Of a stretch of DNA of 64,000 nt, positions 44,269 through 53,289 are shown piece after piece. The notes under the pieces are model-generated. The model was not told the origin of the DNA, searched no databases, and saw only the letters and a list, made by a program, of their open reading frames with translations. Source of the stretch: Porticoccus sp950063125 (lineage in GTDB: Bacteria > Pseudomonadota > Gammaproteobacteria > Pseudomonadales > Porticoccaceae); NCBI RefSeq assembly GCF_963973895.1, contig NZ_CAXBBF010000003.1. One strand, written 5' to 3'. Both the position numbers and the translations under genes were made by a program. Each line of letters starts with the position of its first letter. Position 1 is the first letter of the stretch.

Positions 44269-46437
44269 ATGGATGTCACGACAATACTCGATCCCCTAAA
44301 CCCTGCTCAACGTGAGGCTGTTTCCAGCAACGCCAGTCATCTTCTGGTCCTGGCAGGTGCAGGTAGTGGTAAAACCCGCGTTCTTGTCCATCGGATTGCC
44401 TGGTTGATTCAGGTGGAACAGGTTTCGCCCTATTCGATCATAGCGGTCACCTTTACCAATAAAGCGGCACGGGAAATGCGGGGGCGCATTGAAGAACTGT
44501 TGGGTTTCTCCGCCCGTGGAATGTGGGTGGGCACCTTCCACGGGTTGGCGCATCGACTACTCAAAATGCATTGGCAAGATGCCGGTCTGCCGGAAAATTT
44601 TCAGATACTGGACAGCGATGATCAGCTTCGGCTGGTTAAACGTCTCTATCAGGGCCTTGGTATTGATGACAGTCGCTGGCCGCACCGACAGGCCCAGTCA
44701 TTCATTAACAACCAGAAAGATGAGGGGCTGCGCAGTCGCGATTTGCAACCGGCCCATGACCCCTATCAGCGAACCATGCAACAGGTTTATGCGGCTTACG
44801 AGGAAGCCTGTGAGCGAGGCGGTATGGTGGATTTTGGAGAACTACTGCTTCGCGCCCACGAACTCTGGCTGAAAAACCCCGAACTCCTGCAGCATTATCA
44901 GCATCGTTTCCGGCATCTGCTGGCGGATGAATTTCAGGACACCAACGCCATTCAATATGCCTGGTTGCGGGTGCTGGCAGGTGATCAGGTACCGGTAACA
45001 GCGGTGGGTGATGATGATCAGTCAATCTATGGCTGGCGCGGTGCCAAGGTGGAAAACATCCGCTATTTTTCCCGCGATTATCCAGCCACCCAGATGGTGC
45101 GGCTGGAACAGAATTACCGCTCCAGTAAAAATATCCTCGAAGCGGCCAATGCGGTGATTTCGCGCAACGCCAATCGGTTGGGTAAAAACCTGTGGACGGA
45201 GGATAATGAAGGTGAGGCTATTTCACTCTATGCCGCCTTCAACGAGCAGGATGAAGCCCGTTTCATTGCAGAGCGGCTGAGAGAATGGGTCAATCAGGGC
45301 AATCTGCGCGAGGAGTCGGCCATTCTCTACCGCTCCAACGCACAATCCCGAGTACTCGAAGAAGCCCTGTTGCGAGCGGCCATCCCCTACCGTATCTACG
45401 GTGGCCAAAAATTCTATGAGCGTCAGGAAATACGCAACGCCCTCGCCTACTTGAGATTGTTGGTCAATTGTCACGACGATGCCGCATTTGAGCGGGTAGT
45501 GAACACGCCGACCCGTGGCATCGGTGACAAAACAATCCAGGAATTGCGTGAGTTGGCCCGCGAAGAAGGCATGTCGCTCTGGGGAACAGCCGAGCAAGCC
45601 ATTGCTGCCGGACGATTTTCGGGCCGGGCCAGCAATGCTTTGGAAGCCTTTCTGAAACTGCTGACAAAACTGGGTGAGGAGTCTGCGGGGTTGCCGCTGC
45701 ATGAATTGGTAGACCACATAATTGAAGGGAGTGGATTGATTGACTTCCATCGCCGGGAAAAAGGAGATCGCGGTGAATCCAGAGTGGAAAACCTGCAGGA
45801 ACTGGTCATCGCCTGCCGATCCTTTGAACCAGAGGAAAAGGAGTTGCCACCATTGCCGCAATTTCTCGATCGGGCAGCATTGGATGCCGGAGACCGACAG
45901 GCAGATGTCGGGGAGGATGCGGTGCAACTGATGACATTACACTCTGCCAAAGGGCTTGAATTTCCATTGGTCTTTCTGGCGGGTATGGAAGAAAACCTAT
46001 TTCCCCACCGGATGTCTGCCGAGGATCCCGATCGACTTGAGGAGGAGCGGCGGCTGGCCTATGTGGGGATAACCCGGGCGATGCAAAAACTCTACCTCAC
46101 CTTTGCCGAATCCCGTCAGCAATATGGCATTGAAAACTATAACCGGGTATCCCGCTTTGTCCGGGATATTCCGGCGAACCTGGTTGAAGAGGTTCGGTTG
46201 CGAGCCCAGATTAAGCGGCCTACCAGCTACGCGCGACAACCTGCAATGAATCTCAGTGATAGCGGTGAAGACACGGGCCTCTCCCTGGGACAGCGGGTTC
46301 TGCATCCTGTTTTCGGCGAGGGTGTCGTAATAAACTTTGAGGGCAATGGTGCGCATGCCCGGGTACAGGTTAATTTTGATAAAGAGGGGACCAAATGGCT
46401 GGTTTTGGCCTATGCCAAGCTAAGTCCGGTTGCCTGA
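44269..46437 (+). CDS. uvrD: DNA helicase II UvrD
   Basis: A superfamily 1A 3'-5' helicase for excision and mismatch repair, 722 residues. Motif I is AGAGSGKTR at 29-37, motif Ia TFTNKAAREM, motif II LLADEFQDTN, motif III VGDDDQSIYGWRGA, motif IV LEQNYRSS, motif V TLHSAKGLEF, motif VI RRLAYVGITRA. The C-terminal GQRVLHPVFGEGVV ... Tudor-like tail that contacts RNA polymerase is present. No ribosome site is seen before the ATG. A TAGAAT box lies just upstream, so the leader may be very short. Confidence 0.97.
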   Translation: MDVTTILDPLNPAQREAVSSNASHLLVLAGAGSGKTRVLVHRIAWLIQVEQVSPYSIIAVTFTNKAAREMRGRIEELLGFSARGMWVGTFHGLAHRLLKMHWQDAGLPENFQILDSDDQLRLVKRLYQGLGIDDSRWPHRQAQSFINNQKDEGLRSRDLQPAHDPYQRTMQQVYAAYEEACERGGMVDFGELLLRAHELWLKNPELLQHYQHRFRHLLADEFQDTNAIQYAWLRVLAGDQVPVTAVGDDDQSIYGWRGAKVENIRYFSRDYPATQMVRLEQNYRSSKNILEAANAVISRNANRLGKNLWTEDNEGEAISLYAAFNEQDEARFIAERLREWVNQGNLREESAILYRSNAQSRVLEEALLRAAIPYRIYGGQKFYERQEIRNALAYLRLLVNCHDDAAFERVVNTPTRGIGDKTIQELRELAREEGMSLWGTAEQAIAAGRFSGRASNALEAFLKLLTKLGEESAGLPLHELVDHIIEGSGLIDFHRREKGDRGESRVENLQELVIACRSFEPEEKELPPLPQFLDRAALDAGDRQADVGEDAVQLMTLHSAKGLEFPLVFLAGMEENLFPHRMSAEDPDRLEEERRLAYVGITRAMQKLYLTFAESRQQYGIENYNRVSRFVRDIPANLVEEVRLRAQIKRPTSYARQPAMNLSDSGEDTGLSLGQRVLHPVFGEGVVINFEGNGAHARVQVNFDKEGTKWLVLAYAKLSPVA

Positions 46438-46454
46438 TCATTAAGGAAAACACT

Positions 46455-47552
46455 ATGAAAGCGCCTATCTTGTTGGCAATCCTGTTATTGGCCCTGGTGG
46501 GTTGTGGTGACGACCCTGACGCTGCATCTTCGGATGGTAAACAGCAGGCCACCCAGAAAACCTACCAGTGGAAAATGGTCACTACCTGGCCAAAAAACTT
46601 TCCCGGCCTGGGTATGGCCGCTGAAAATTTTGCCGAGCTGGTGGAGCGCATGAGTGGTGGTAGGCTCAAGGTAAAGGTCTATGGCGCTGGTCAGTTGGTA
46701 CCGGCCATGGAAGTATTCGATGCTGTCTCTCAGGGTACCGTTGAAATGGGGCATGGGGCTTCCTATTACTGGAAGGGAAAATCTCCGACTACTGCGCTTT
46801 TTACGACCATCCCCTTTGGCCTCAATGCACAGGAAATGAATGGCTGGTTACACTATGGTGGCGGCATGGAGTTATGGCGCGAGCTTTATGAGCCCTTCAA
46901 CCTGATACCCCTGGCAGCGGGAAATACCGGTGTGCAGATGGCCGGCTGGTTTAATCGTGAAATCAATTCCCTGGAAGATCTCAAGGGGTTGAAAATGCGG
47001 ATCCCGGGTTTGGGCGGTGAGGTGATCAGCCGCATGGGCGTGGAGGCGGTTAATATCCCCGGCGGGGATCTCTATATCGCGATGCAAACGGGTGTGATCG
47101 ATGCCACCGAGTGGGTGGGACCTTACAATGATCTGGCATTTGGTTTTCATCAGGTGGCCAAGTACTACTATTATCCGGGTTGGCACGAACCGGGCCCGAC
47201 ACTGGAGTTGATGGTGAACAAACGGGCTTTTTCCTCCCTGCCAGACGATCTCCAGGCCATTGTCGAGGGAGCTGCGCGAGCGATTAATCAGGATATGCTG
47301 GACGATTACACCGCTCGTAACAACGGTGCGTTAAAGGAATTGGTGGAAACTCATGGTGTCGAGGTGCGGCCGCTACCCGATGAGGTTCTAGCGGAACTGA
47401 ATCGTGTCACCGATCAGGTTCTGGAGGAAATTGCCAACAAGGACCCCCTGTTCAAACGGGTTTACGAATCCCAGAATGCTTTCAAAACCGGTGTGATGGA
47501 TTATCACAAAATCTCGGAAGAAGCGTATTATCGTGCCCGGGAGCTGAAATAG
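46455..47552 (+). CDS. dctP: TRAP transporter substrate-binding lipoprotein (DctP, FcbT1/TakP-like)
   Basis: A 365-residue TRAP receptor. The N-terminus is a lipoprotein signal with the lipobox LVGC (Cys at about residue 18), rather than the usual cleavable signal. The mature part starts KTYQWKMVTTWPKNFPG and carries PGLGGEVISRMGVEAVNIPGGDLYIAMQTGVIDATEWVGPYND (core GGDLYIAMQTGVIDATEW), the ligand-binding region of the 2-oxo acid / chloroaromatic subgroup. AAGGAAA precedes the ATG. It follows uvrD by 17 bases and no permease gene is nearby; the DctQM pair at 8.5-10.4 kb is of the matching subgroup. Confidence 0.92.
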   Translation: MKAPILLAILLLALVGCGDDPDAASSDGKQQATQKTYQWKMVTTWPKNFPGLGMAAENFAELVERMSGGRLKVKVYGAGQLVPAMEVFDAVSQGTVEMGHGASYYWKGKSPTTALFTTIPFGLNAQEMNGWLHYGGGMELWRELYEPFNLIPLAAGNTGVQMAGWFNREINSLEDLKGLKMRIPGLGGEVISRMGVEAVNIPGGDLYIAMQTGVIDATEWVGPYNDLAFGFHQVAKYYYYPGWHEPGPTLELMVNKRAFSSLPDDLQAIVEGAARAINQDMLDDYTARNNGALKELVETHGVEVRPLPDEVLAELNRVTDQVLEEIANKDPLFKRVYESQNAFKTGVMDYHKISEEAYYRARELK

Positions 47553-47572
47553 CCGGTTGTCCCGGCGGAACA

Positions 47573-48619
47573 TCAAAGGGGCTGCGTAAAGGCCTCTGGT
47601 TCCGGCTGATCGTCGAACTGTTCCTGAAATGCCTCAACGCTGTCTGAGGCTTTCCCCAGGGTGGTAAATTCCGCAATATGAAAGAGCGCTTCACCCTCGT
47701 TCACCAGGGGTATCTGCGATGCTGCGATAACAATGCCATCACTGCGTGATTTCAGTGGTTTTTCCGGGCCACCGAATGGCGAAGCGAGATAGGCCAGTAC
47801 CTGGCCCTCTTTGACCCGTTGTCCCAACTTGATTTTACTGATTACGATGCCATCCCGCTCCGCCCGCAGCCAATAGCTTCGACTGGCCTTTACCGGTACC
47901 AGCTTGCGAGGGGCCTGATCTGTTCGGGCCGGCAACATGCCAAGATGACGCATGACCGACATGATGCCCCGCACACCGGCTTTTATGGCAGGTTCGTCAA
48001 AACGCAATGCTTCTCCGGCTTCATAGAGTATGACGGGGATACCCAGCTCGGCGGCGGCGGCACGCAGTGAACCATCCCTGACTTTGGCATCCATAAAAAT
48101 GGGCGCACCAAATGCCTCTGCCATACCCAGTGCAGCGGGGTCATCAAGATCACCGCGAATTTGTGAAAGATTCTTGCGATGGATGGCGCCGGTATGAAGG
48201 TCGATAACGTGCGTGCAGTGACTGAGCAGTTCCGTATGAATCAGGTTGGCCAGGCGGTTTCCCAGTGGCCCTCGGGGAGAGCCGGGAAAACATCGGTTTA
48301 AATCCCGTCGATCCGGTAAATAGCGGGACTGTTGGATAAAACCGAACATATTTACAATTGGCACAATCAGTAATGTACCTGATAACCGTCGAAGTAAGCG
48401 CTTGCCAACAATACGGCGGCAGATTTCGATACCGTTAATTTCATCCCCGTGAATCGCTGCGCAAACCAATAGCACTGGCCCGGGTTTGCGGCTGTGTATA
48501 ACCTCGACCGGCAAGTCGATGGGCGTGTCTGTATACAGGCGGGCAGCGGGGATGGACAGCAATCGGGTCTCCCCGGGATTAATGACCTCGCCTGCCAGTT
48601 TCAGGGGTAATCTGCTCAA
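47573..48619 (-). CDS. M14-family zinc deacylase (succinylglutamate desuccinylase/aspartoacylase-like)
   Basis: A 348-residue metallo-enzyme with the zinc ligands HGDE (about residue 58-61) and His in VIDLHTG (about 138-144), followed by YEAGEALRF where the catalytic Glu is expected. The C-terminal 90 residues form a lipoyl-like beta domain (AERDGIVISKIKLGQRVKEGQVLAYL). The family removes acyl or terminal amino acid groups from small molecules or peptides; the substrate is unknown. The start is TTG at 48619 with GAGGAA upstream. It lies 12 bases after rimK in one operon. Confidence 0.85.
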   Translation of the reverse strand: MSRLPLKLAGEVINPGETRLLSIPAARLYTDTPIDLPVEVIHSRKPGPVLLVCAAIHGDEINGIEICRRIVGKRLLRRLSGTLLIVPIVNMFGFIQQSRYLPDRRDLNRCFPGSPRGPLGNRLANLIHTELLSHCTHVIDLHTGAIHRKNLSQIRGDLDDPAALGMAEAFGAPIFMDAKVRDGSLRAAAAELGIPVILYEAGEALRFDEPAIKAGVRGIMSVMRHLGMLPARTDQAPRKLVPVKASRSYWLRAERDGIVISKIKLGQRVKEGQVLAYLASPFGGPEKPLKSRSDGIVIAASQIPLVNEGEALFHIAEFTTLGKASDSVEAFQEQFDDQPEPEAFTQPL

Positions 48620-48631
48620 AACAGCGGTTCC

Positions 48632-49537
48632 TCAGCCCTGTCCGCGGGTTTTGGTGCGGGATTGCCGGGCATTTTTTTCAATGAACTGAATGATATTACC
48701 CGCTACGTCCTTGCCGGTGGCCGTTTCAATGCCCTCAAGGCCCGGCGATGAATTCACTTCCATCACCAGTGGCCCATGGTTGGAGCGAAGAATATCCACC
48801 CCCGCCACATTCAGTCCCATGGTTTTGGCAGCGCGAACAGCAGTGGATCGCTCCGCTGGAGAAAGCCTGGCCAAAGTCGCTGTACCGCCACGGTGCAGAT
48901 TGGAGCGGAATTCTCCCGGCTGTGCCTGCCGCTGCATGGCTGCGACCACCTTGTCGCCAATGACCAGACAGCGAATATCCGCACCACCGGATTCCGAAAT
49001 ATACTCCTGAACCATAATATCGGCTTTCAGGCCCATAAACGCTTCAATTACGCTTTCTGCCGCTTTGCGGGTTTCCGCCATCACCACACCGATGCCCTGG
49101 GTGCCTTCGAGCAGTTTGACCACCAGCGGTGGTCCGCCCACCATATCGATCAGATCCGGAATATCACTGGGTTTGTTGGCATAACCCGTAACGGGCAGGC
49201 CAATCCCCTTGCGCGACAACAATTGCAGGGAGCGCAATTTGTCACGGGAGCGGGTGATGGCCACAGATTCGTTCAGTGGATAAACACCCATCATCTCGAA
49301 CTGACGCAATACGGCCGTACCGTACGTTGTGACCGACGCACCGATGCGGGGAATCACAACGTCAAAGGGCGGTAGCTCCACGCCCTTCACATGAATGCTG
49401 GGGTTTTGGATGTTGATATTCATGTAGCACTTCAATACATCAATAATCCTGACTTCATGGCCACATTCTATGGCTGCCTCTTTCAGGCGACGAGTGGAAT
49501 ACAAGTCGGCATTGCGGGACAGAATGGCAATTCTCAT
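48632..49537 (-). CDS. rimK: Ribosomal protein S6--L-glutamate ligase RimK
   Basis: An ATP-grasp enzyme of 301 residues that adds glutamates to the C-terminus of ribosomal protein S6. It aligns along its length with E. coli RimK: MRIAILSRNADLYS, CYMNIN, VIPRIGASVT, LNESVAITRSRDKLRSLQLL (core RSRDKLRSLQLL), EGTQGIGVV, GGADIRCLVIGDKVVAAM (core DIRCLVIGD), NLHRGGTA and VMEVNSSPGLEGIE. Its ATG overlaps the stop of the protease gene (ATGA), so the two are translationally coupled. Confidence 0.95.
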   Translation of the reverse strand: MRIAILSRNADLYSTRRLKEAAIECGHEVRIIDVLKCYMNINIQNPSIHVKGVELPPFDVVIPRIGASVTTYGTAVLRQFEMMGVYPLNESVAITRSRDKLRSLQLLSRKGIGLPVTGYANKPSDIPDLIDMVGGPPLVVKLLEGTQGIGVVMAETRKAAESVIEAFMGLKADIMVQEYISESGGADIRCLVIGDKVVAAMQRQAQPGEFRSNLHRGGTATLARLSPAERSTAVRAAKTMGLNVAGVDILRSNHGPLVMEVNSSPGLEGIETATGKDVAGNIIQFIEKNARQSRTKTRGQG

Positions 49538-49959
49538 TTATTTTTTCCCGCTAAAAAGGATGTCTGTGGATCCACAATGAATTGTCCTGCCAGGGCTGAA
49601 CGACCCAGCAGCATGCGAAATCTCATGGTATCCCGATTGGTGAGGGTCATTTCTATGGGCCAGTTCTGGGTTCCGAGCACTACAGTGGTTTTTATTACAA
49701 TACGCCGTTCACAATGACCACCAGAATCGGTGACGACACGCTCATCCACAATGGGAGCCGCGCAACAGATACTTTGCGTACTTCCCTGCAGGGGGTGGAC
49801 CCAGATTCTTACCCAGGGAGAACCCCGTTCAGTGAAAAGTTCCAGTCGATGAGCATGCAAACAGGAGGTGCGTGCGCCAGTATCCACCTTGGCTTTGATT
49901 CGGGCAATCCCCAAATCGGGTAAGGCCAACCATTCCCGCCAACCAATCAGCTGTGTCAT
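49534..49959 (-). CDS. rimB: Retropepsin-like protease of the RimB / Zn_protease family
   Basis: A 141-residue protein of the family once called ATP-dependent zinc protease (COG4067) and now seen as retropepsin-like. The catalytic-type motif is KVDTGARTSCLHA (Asp-Thr-Gly), and FRMLLGRSALAGQFIVDP is the second conserved block. In Pseudomonas the rimABK operon places such a protein (RimB) before RimK, where it acts with S6 glutamylation; I use the symbol by that analogy. I chose the ATG at 49959, which yields the usual GWREWLALPDLGI start. Confidence 0.85.
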   Translation of the reverse strand: MTQLIGWREWLALPDLGIARIKAKVDTGARTSCLHAHRLELFTERGSPWVRIWVHPLQGSTQSICCAAPIVDERVVTDSGGHCERRIVIKTTVVLGTQNWPIEMTLTNRDTMRFRMLLGRSALAGQFIVDPQTSFLAGKNK

Positions 49960-49996
49960 GCTGTTTTTCCGTGTAACAGCGTTGTCCATCGAAGGA

Positions 49997-50311
49997 TCAA
50001 TCACTGGCTAATTTCTTTAAAAAAACCTGCATTTCACGTTCGGTCTGGATGTCGCCGGTAGCATGGGCTTTTTCAAGCCCCTTCGTGAAAGACTGTTTTG
50101 CAGCATCCAGCTGCTCAAGTTTGAACTGTGCCCGCCCCAACAGGTTGTAGGCAGCGGTATAGTTTTCATCCAACGCCAGACAGCGCTCCAGGTGCTCAAT
50201 TGCCTGCGCATGACGCTTTTCACGGAGACAGGCGCTACCGAGACCAAACCGAAGCATTGCCGAATCGTTGCCCCGGGCGAGCATTTCTTCAAGGTTGTCG
50301 ATCAGTGTCAT
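49997..50311 (-). CDS. Small tetratricopeptide-repeat protein
   Basis: A 104-residue soluble protein with two to three TPR-like helical repeats (AMLRFGLGSACLREKRHAQAIEHLERCL..., core LGSACLREKRHAQAIEHL; AAYNLLGRAQFKLEQLDAAKQSF, core YNLLGRAQFKLEQLDAAK). It is likely an adaptor for protein contacts. AGAGG precedes the ATG at 50311. It is first in the run TPR-rimB-rimK-M14, with 37 bases to the next gene, which suggests a shared role, but its partner is unknown. Confidence 0.75.
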   Translation of the reverse strand: MTLIDNLEEMLARGNDSAMLRFGLGSACLREKRHAQAIEHLERCLALDENYTAAYNLLGRAQFKLEQLDAAKQSFTKGLEKAHATGDIQTEREMQVFLKKLASD

Positions 50312-50372
50312 TGAAGCCTCTCTGATCAATGGTTTGTCTGTTTTTTCATTGCTGCCGTTTCTACTGGCGGTT

Positions 50373-51824
50373 TCAACGGCGCCAGAACATCGGGGTGAAG
50401 AGCACCAGAAGAGTAAATATTTCCAGTCGGCCCAACAGCATACCGATACAGAGTATCCACTTAGCGAAAATATTGATGTTGCCATAATGGGCCGCTACAT
50501 CCCCGAGCCCGGGGCCGAGGTTATTGAGAGTCGCAGCGGTAGCGGACCAGGATGTCACATAGTCGAGGCCTGACGCCAGCAGCAGCAAGACCATCAAATA
50601 ATAGACAGCAAGATAAACACCAAAAAATGCCCAGATAGCGTTGGTAATCTTTTCGGGTACGCTGCGATTACGTATTTTGATGGGAAACAGTGCATTGGGG
50701 TGAATCAGGCGGTAGATTTCCCGGAGGCTCTGCTTCGCCAGAATCAGCATGCGACCCACTTTAATGCCGCCACCAGTGGAATTGGCGCAGGCGCCAAAAA
50801 ATGACAGGAAAAGCATAAGAAAAGGCAGGAAAGTGGGCCAAATACTGAAATCATCAGTGGTAAACCCAGTGGTTGTCATAATAGACACCAGCTGAAAAAT
50901 ACCGTGATAAATGCTTTCACCCGTGCCGTAGGTACCATTCCAGATAAGATAGCCTGTTACCAAAATACTGCCTGCCAACAGCATTTGAAGATAAAGTTTG
51001 GCCTCAGGATTGCGCAGGTAGTGAGTGAGAGATTTTCTGACAAAGGCATAATAGTGAAGGCCAAAGTTCAGACCAGAAACGATCATGAAGAAAACGCAGA
51101 TACCAACAATAGTGGTGTTGCCATCAAAATAGCCCATGCTCGCGTCATGGGTGGAAAAACCGCCAATGGCTACGGTCGAAAAACTGTGTCCAATCGCGTC
51201 AAAAAAAGTCATGCCGGCCAGCCAGTAAGCAAGCATGCACGCAACAGTCAGGCCAAGGTAGATAAAAAATAGTGCTTTTGCCGTTTCAGTGATGCGAGGG
51301 GTCAGTTTGTTATCCTTGACGGGTCCCGGTGTTTCTGCACGGTAGAGCTGCATACCGCCAACGCCCAGCATGGGCATGATGGCCACGGCGATGACAACGA
51401 TCCCGATACCACCTAGCCATTGCAACTGCTGGCGATAATAGAGAATGGATTTGGGCAGAAGATCCAGGCCGGTGATCACTGTGGCACCAGTGGTGGTGAG
51501 GCCTGACATGGATTCAAATACGGCGTCTGTGATACTTAACTGCAATGACTCGGAAAGTACAAAAGGCAGCGCCCCGACAAGAGCCAGCTCAACCCAGAAC
51601 ATCACAGTAATCAGGAATCCGTCACGGCTGCGAAGTTCTGCACGTTGACGGCTGAATGGCAGCCACATGAGCACGCCCAATGAAAAAGTGATGGCAAAGG
51701 ACAGGAAAAAAGCCCCATGGGTTTGTTCATCGTAGATAATGGCAATTACGATTGGTGTCAGCAGCGTCAGGCTGAAAACCATGAGTAGTAACCCGAGGAC
51801 TTTTGAAATCACATTAAAATGCAT
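50373..51824 (-). CDS. trkH: Potassium uptake protein TrkH
   Basis: The membrane pore of the Trk system, 483 residues, with four P-loop repeats; visible filter regions include SMSGLTTTGATVI, STVAIGGFSTHD, MTTTGFTTDD and ATLNNLGPGLG. It imports K+ with NAD(P)/ATP-gated control by TrkA, which is 23 bases upstream in the same operon. trkG or trkI naming is also possible in this family. Confidence 0.95.
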   Translation of the reverse strand: MHFNVISKVLGLLLMVFSLTLLTPIVIAIIYDEQTHGAFFLSFAITFSLGVLMWLPFSRQRAELRSRDGFLITVMFWVELALVGALPFVLSESLQLSITDAVFESMSGLTTTGATVITGLDLLPKSILYYRQQLQWLGGIGIVVIAVAIMPMLGVGGMQLYRAETPGPVKDNKLTPRITETAKALFFIYLGLTVACMLAYWLAGMTFFDAIGHSFSTVAIGGFSTHDASMGYFDGNTTIVGICVFFMIVSGLNFGLHYYAFVRKSLTHYLRNPEAKLYLQMLLAGSILVTGYLIWNGTYGTGESIYHGIFQLVSIMTTTGFTTDDFSIWPTFLPFLMLFLSFFGACANSTGGGIKVGRMLILAKQSLREIYRLIHPNALFPIKIRNRSVPEKITNAIWAFFGVYLAVYYLMVLLLLASGLDYVTSWSATAATLNNLGPGLGDVAAHYGNINIFAKWILCIGMLLGRLEIFTLLVLFTPMFWRR

Positions 51825-51847
51825 AGGTTAGAACTTCGCTACCAACG

Positions 51848-53230
51848 CTAAAAAAAGGTGAAGCCAACGGCAAACAATTTTTCCACTTCCCGGGTACGGC
51901 GTTTGTCCACCACAAAGACAATGGCGTGATCGTTGTTTTTCACCACCGTGTCGTGATGGGCAATGATGACCTCGCCGTCGCGCACCAGCGCCGCCAGGGT
52001 GACGCCGGGGGGTGATTTGATTTCTTCAATGGTCCTGCTGACCACTTTGGATGTTTTACTGTCGCCATGGACAACGATCTCCATTGCCTCAGCGGCACCC
52101 CGGCGGAGAGAGTGCGCTTTAACCGTATCTCCGCGCCGCACATGGCTGAGCAGAATACTGGTTGTGGCCTGTTGAGGAGAGATGGCGATGTCAATTTCGC
52201 CCCCCTGAACCAGGTCGGCATAAACCGGATTGTTGATCAGGGTCATCACTTTGCGGGCGCCCAGCCTTTTTGCCAGCAGTGAAGCCATGATATTGACTTC
52301 ATCGTCATTGGTCAGCGCAAGAAAAACGTCGCTTCGCTCGATATTTTCCTCAAGTAACAGATCCTGATCCGTGGCAGATCCATTGAGTACGATGGTTTTA
52401 TCCAGTCGTTCGGAAATGTACTGGCACCGCTCTTCCGAAAATTCGATGATTTTGATGTTGTACTGTTTTTCCAGTGCCTTGGCCAGACGGTAGCCGATAT
52501 TGCCACCCCCGGCGATGACAATCCGCTGGTAGGAATTTTCAAGCCTGCGCAATTCGCCCATGACCTTGCGGATATCTTTTTTGGCCGCAATAAAAAATAC
52601 CTCGTCGCCCTCCTCTATGACAGTATCGCCTTGGGGGAAGATAGGCCGGTCGCGGCGGAAAATCGCTGCGACCCGGGCATCCACTTTGGGCATGTGCTTG
52701 CGGAGGAGTCGCAATTCATGTCCCACCAGTGGGCCCCCCTTGAATGCGCGGACTGCTACCAGTTGGATCAGACCTTCGGCAAAATCGATAACCTGAAGAC
52801 TGCCGGGTTGCTCGATCAGACGGAATATGTAGTCGGTGACCACCTGTTCCGGGGTGATCAGAAAATCTACCGGGCAGTTGGCATCATTGAATAAGCGTTC
52901 ACGAACTTTATCGTCGGTGTAGCTGCGATCACGAATACGGGCAATTTTGGTGGGTGTGCGAAACAGGGAATAGGCAACCTGACAGGACGCCATGTTGATT
53001 TCGTCGCTACTGGTGACTGCCACCAGCATGTCGGCATCCTCAATCCCTGCGCGGATCAGGACGTCCGGATGAGAGGCCATGCCATAGACGGTGCGAATAT
53101 CCAGCCGGTCCTGGAGCTCACGCAGGCGGTGGTCGTTTGTATCAATGACAGAAATATCGTTAGCCTCTCCGGCCAGATGCTCGGCGAGTGTTCCACCCAC
53201 TTGGCCAGCACCGGTAATGACGATTTTCAT
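51848..53230 (-). CDS. trkA: Trk system potassium regulatory protein TrkA
   Basis: A cytoplasmic gating protein of 460 residues made of two RCK units. The first Rossmann motif is GAGQVGGTLAEHL at 7-19, the second GGGNIGYRLAKAL near 240; each is followed by a TrkA-C domain. It is complete and lies after rsmB with a 59-base gap. Confidence 0.96.
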   Translation of the reverse strand: MKIVITGAGQVGGTLAEHLAGEANDISVIDTNDHRLRELQDRLDIRTVYGMASHPDVLIRAGIEDADMLVAVTSSDEINMASCQVAYSLFRTPTKIARIRDRSYTDDKVRERLFNDANCPVDFLITPEQVVTDYIFRLIEQPGSLQVIDFAEGLIQLVAVRAFKGGPLVGHELRLLRKHMPKVDARVAAIFRRDRPIFPQGDTVIEEGDEVFFIAAKKDIRKVMGELRRLENSYQRIVIAGGGNIGYRLAKALEKQYNIKIIEFSEERCQYISERLDKTIVLNGSATDQDLLLEENIERSDVFLALTNDDEVNIMASLLAKRLGARKVMTLINNPVYADLVQGGEIDIAISPQQATTSILLSHVRRGDTVKAHSLRRGAAEAMEIVVHGDSKTSKVVSRTIEEIKSPPGVTLAALVRDGEVIIAHHDTVVKNNDHAIVFVVDKRRTREVEKLFAVGFTFF

Positions 53231-53289
53231 AGCTGGAAATTCCCGTTAATTGCTTAATAACCCGGGCTTTGGAGAAAAAACCAATGCCG

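Noticed and set aside
45223..45927. 234-residue open frame opposite uvrD
   Set aside because: Antisense to the helicase core; explained by codon bias of uvrD.
50312..50485. 58-residue N-terminal extension of the TPR protein
   Set aside because: It overlaps the end of trkH in another frame; a good ribosome site and ATG at 50311 give the sensible start.
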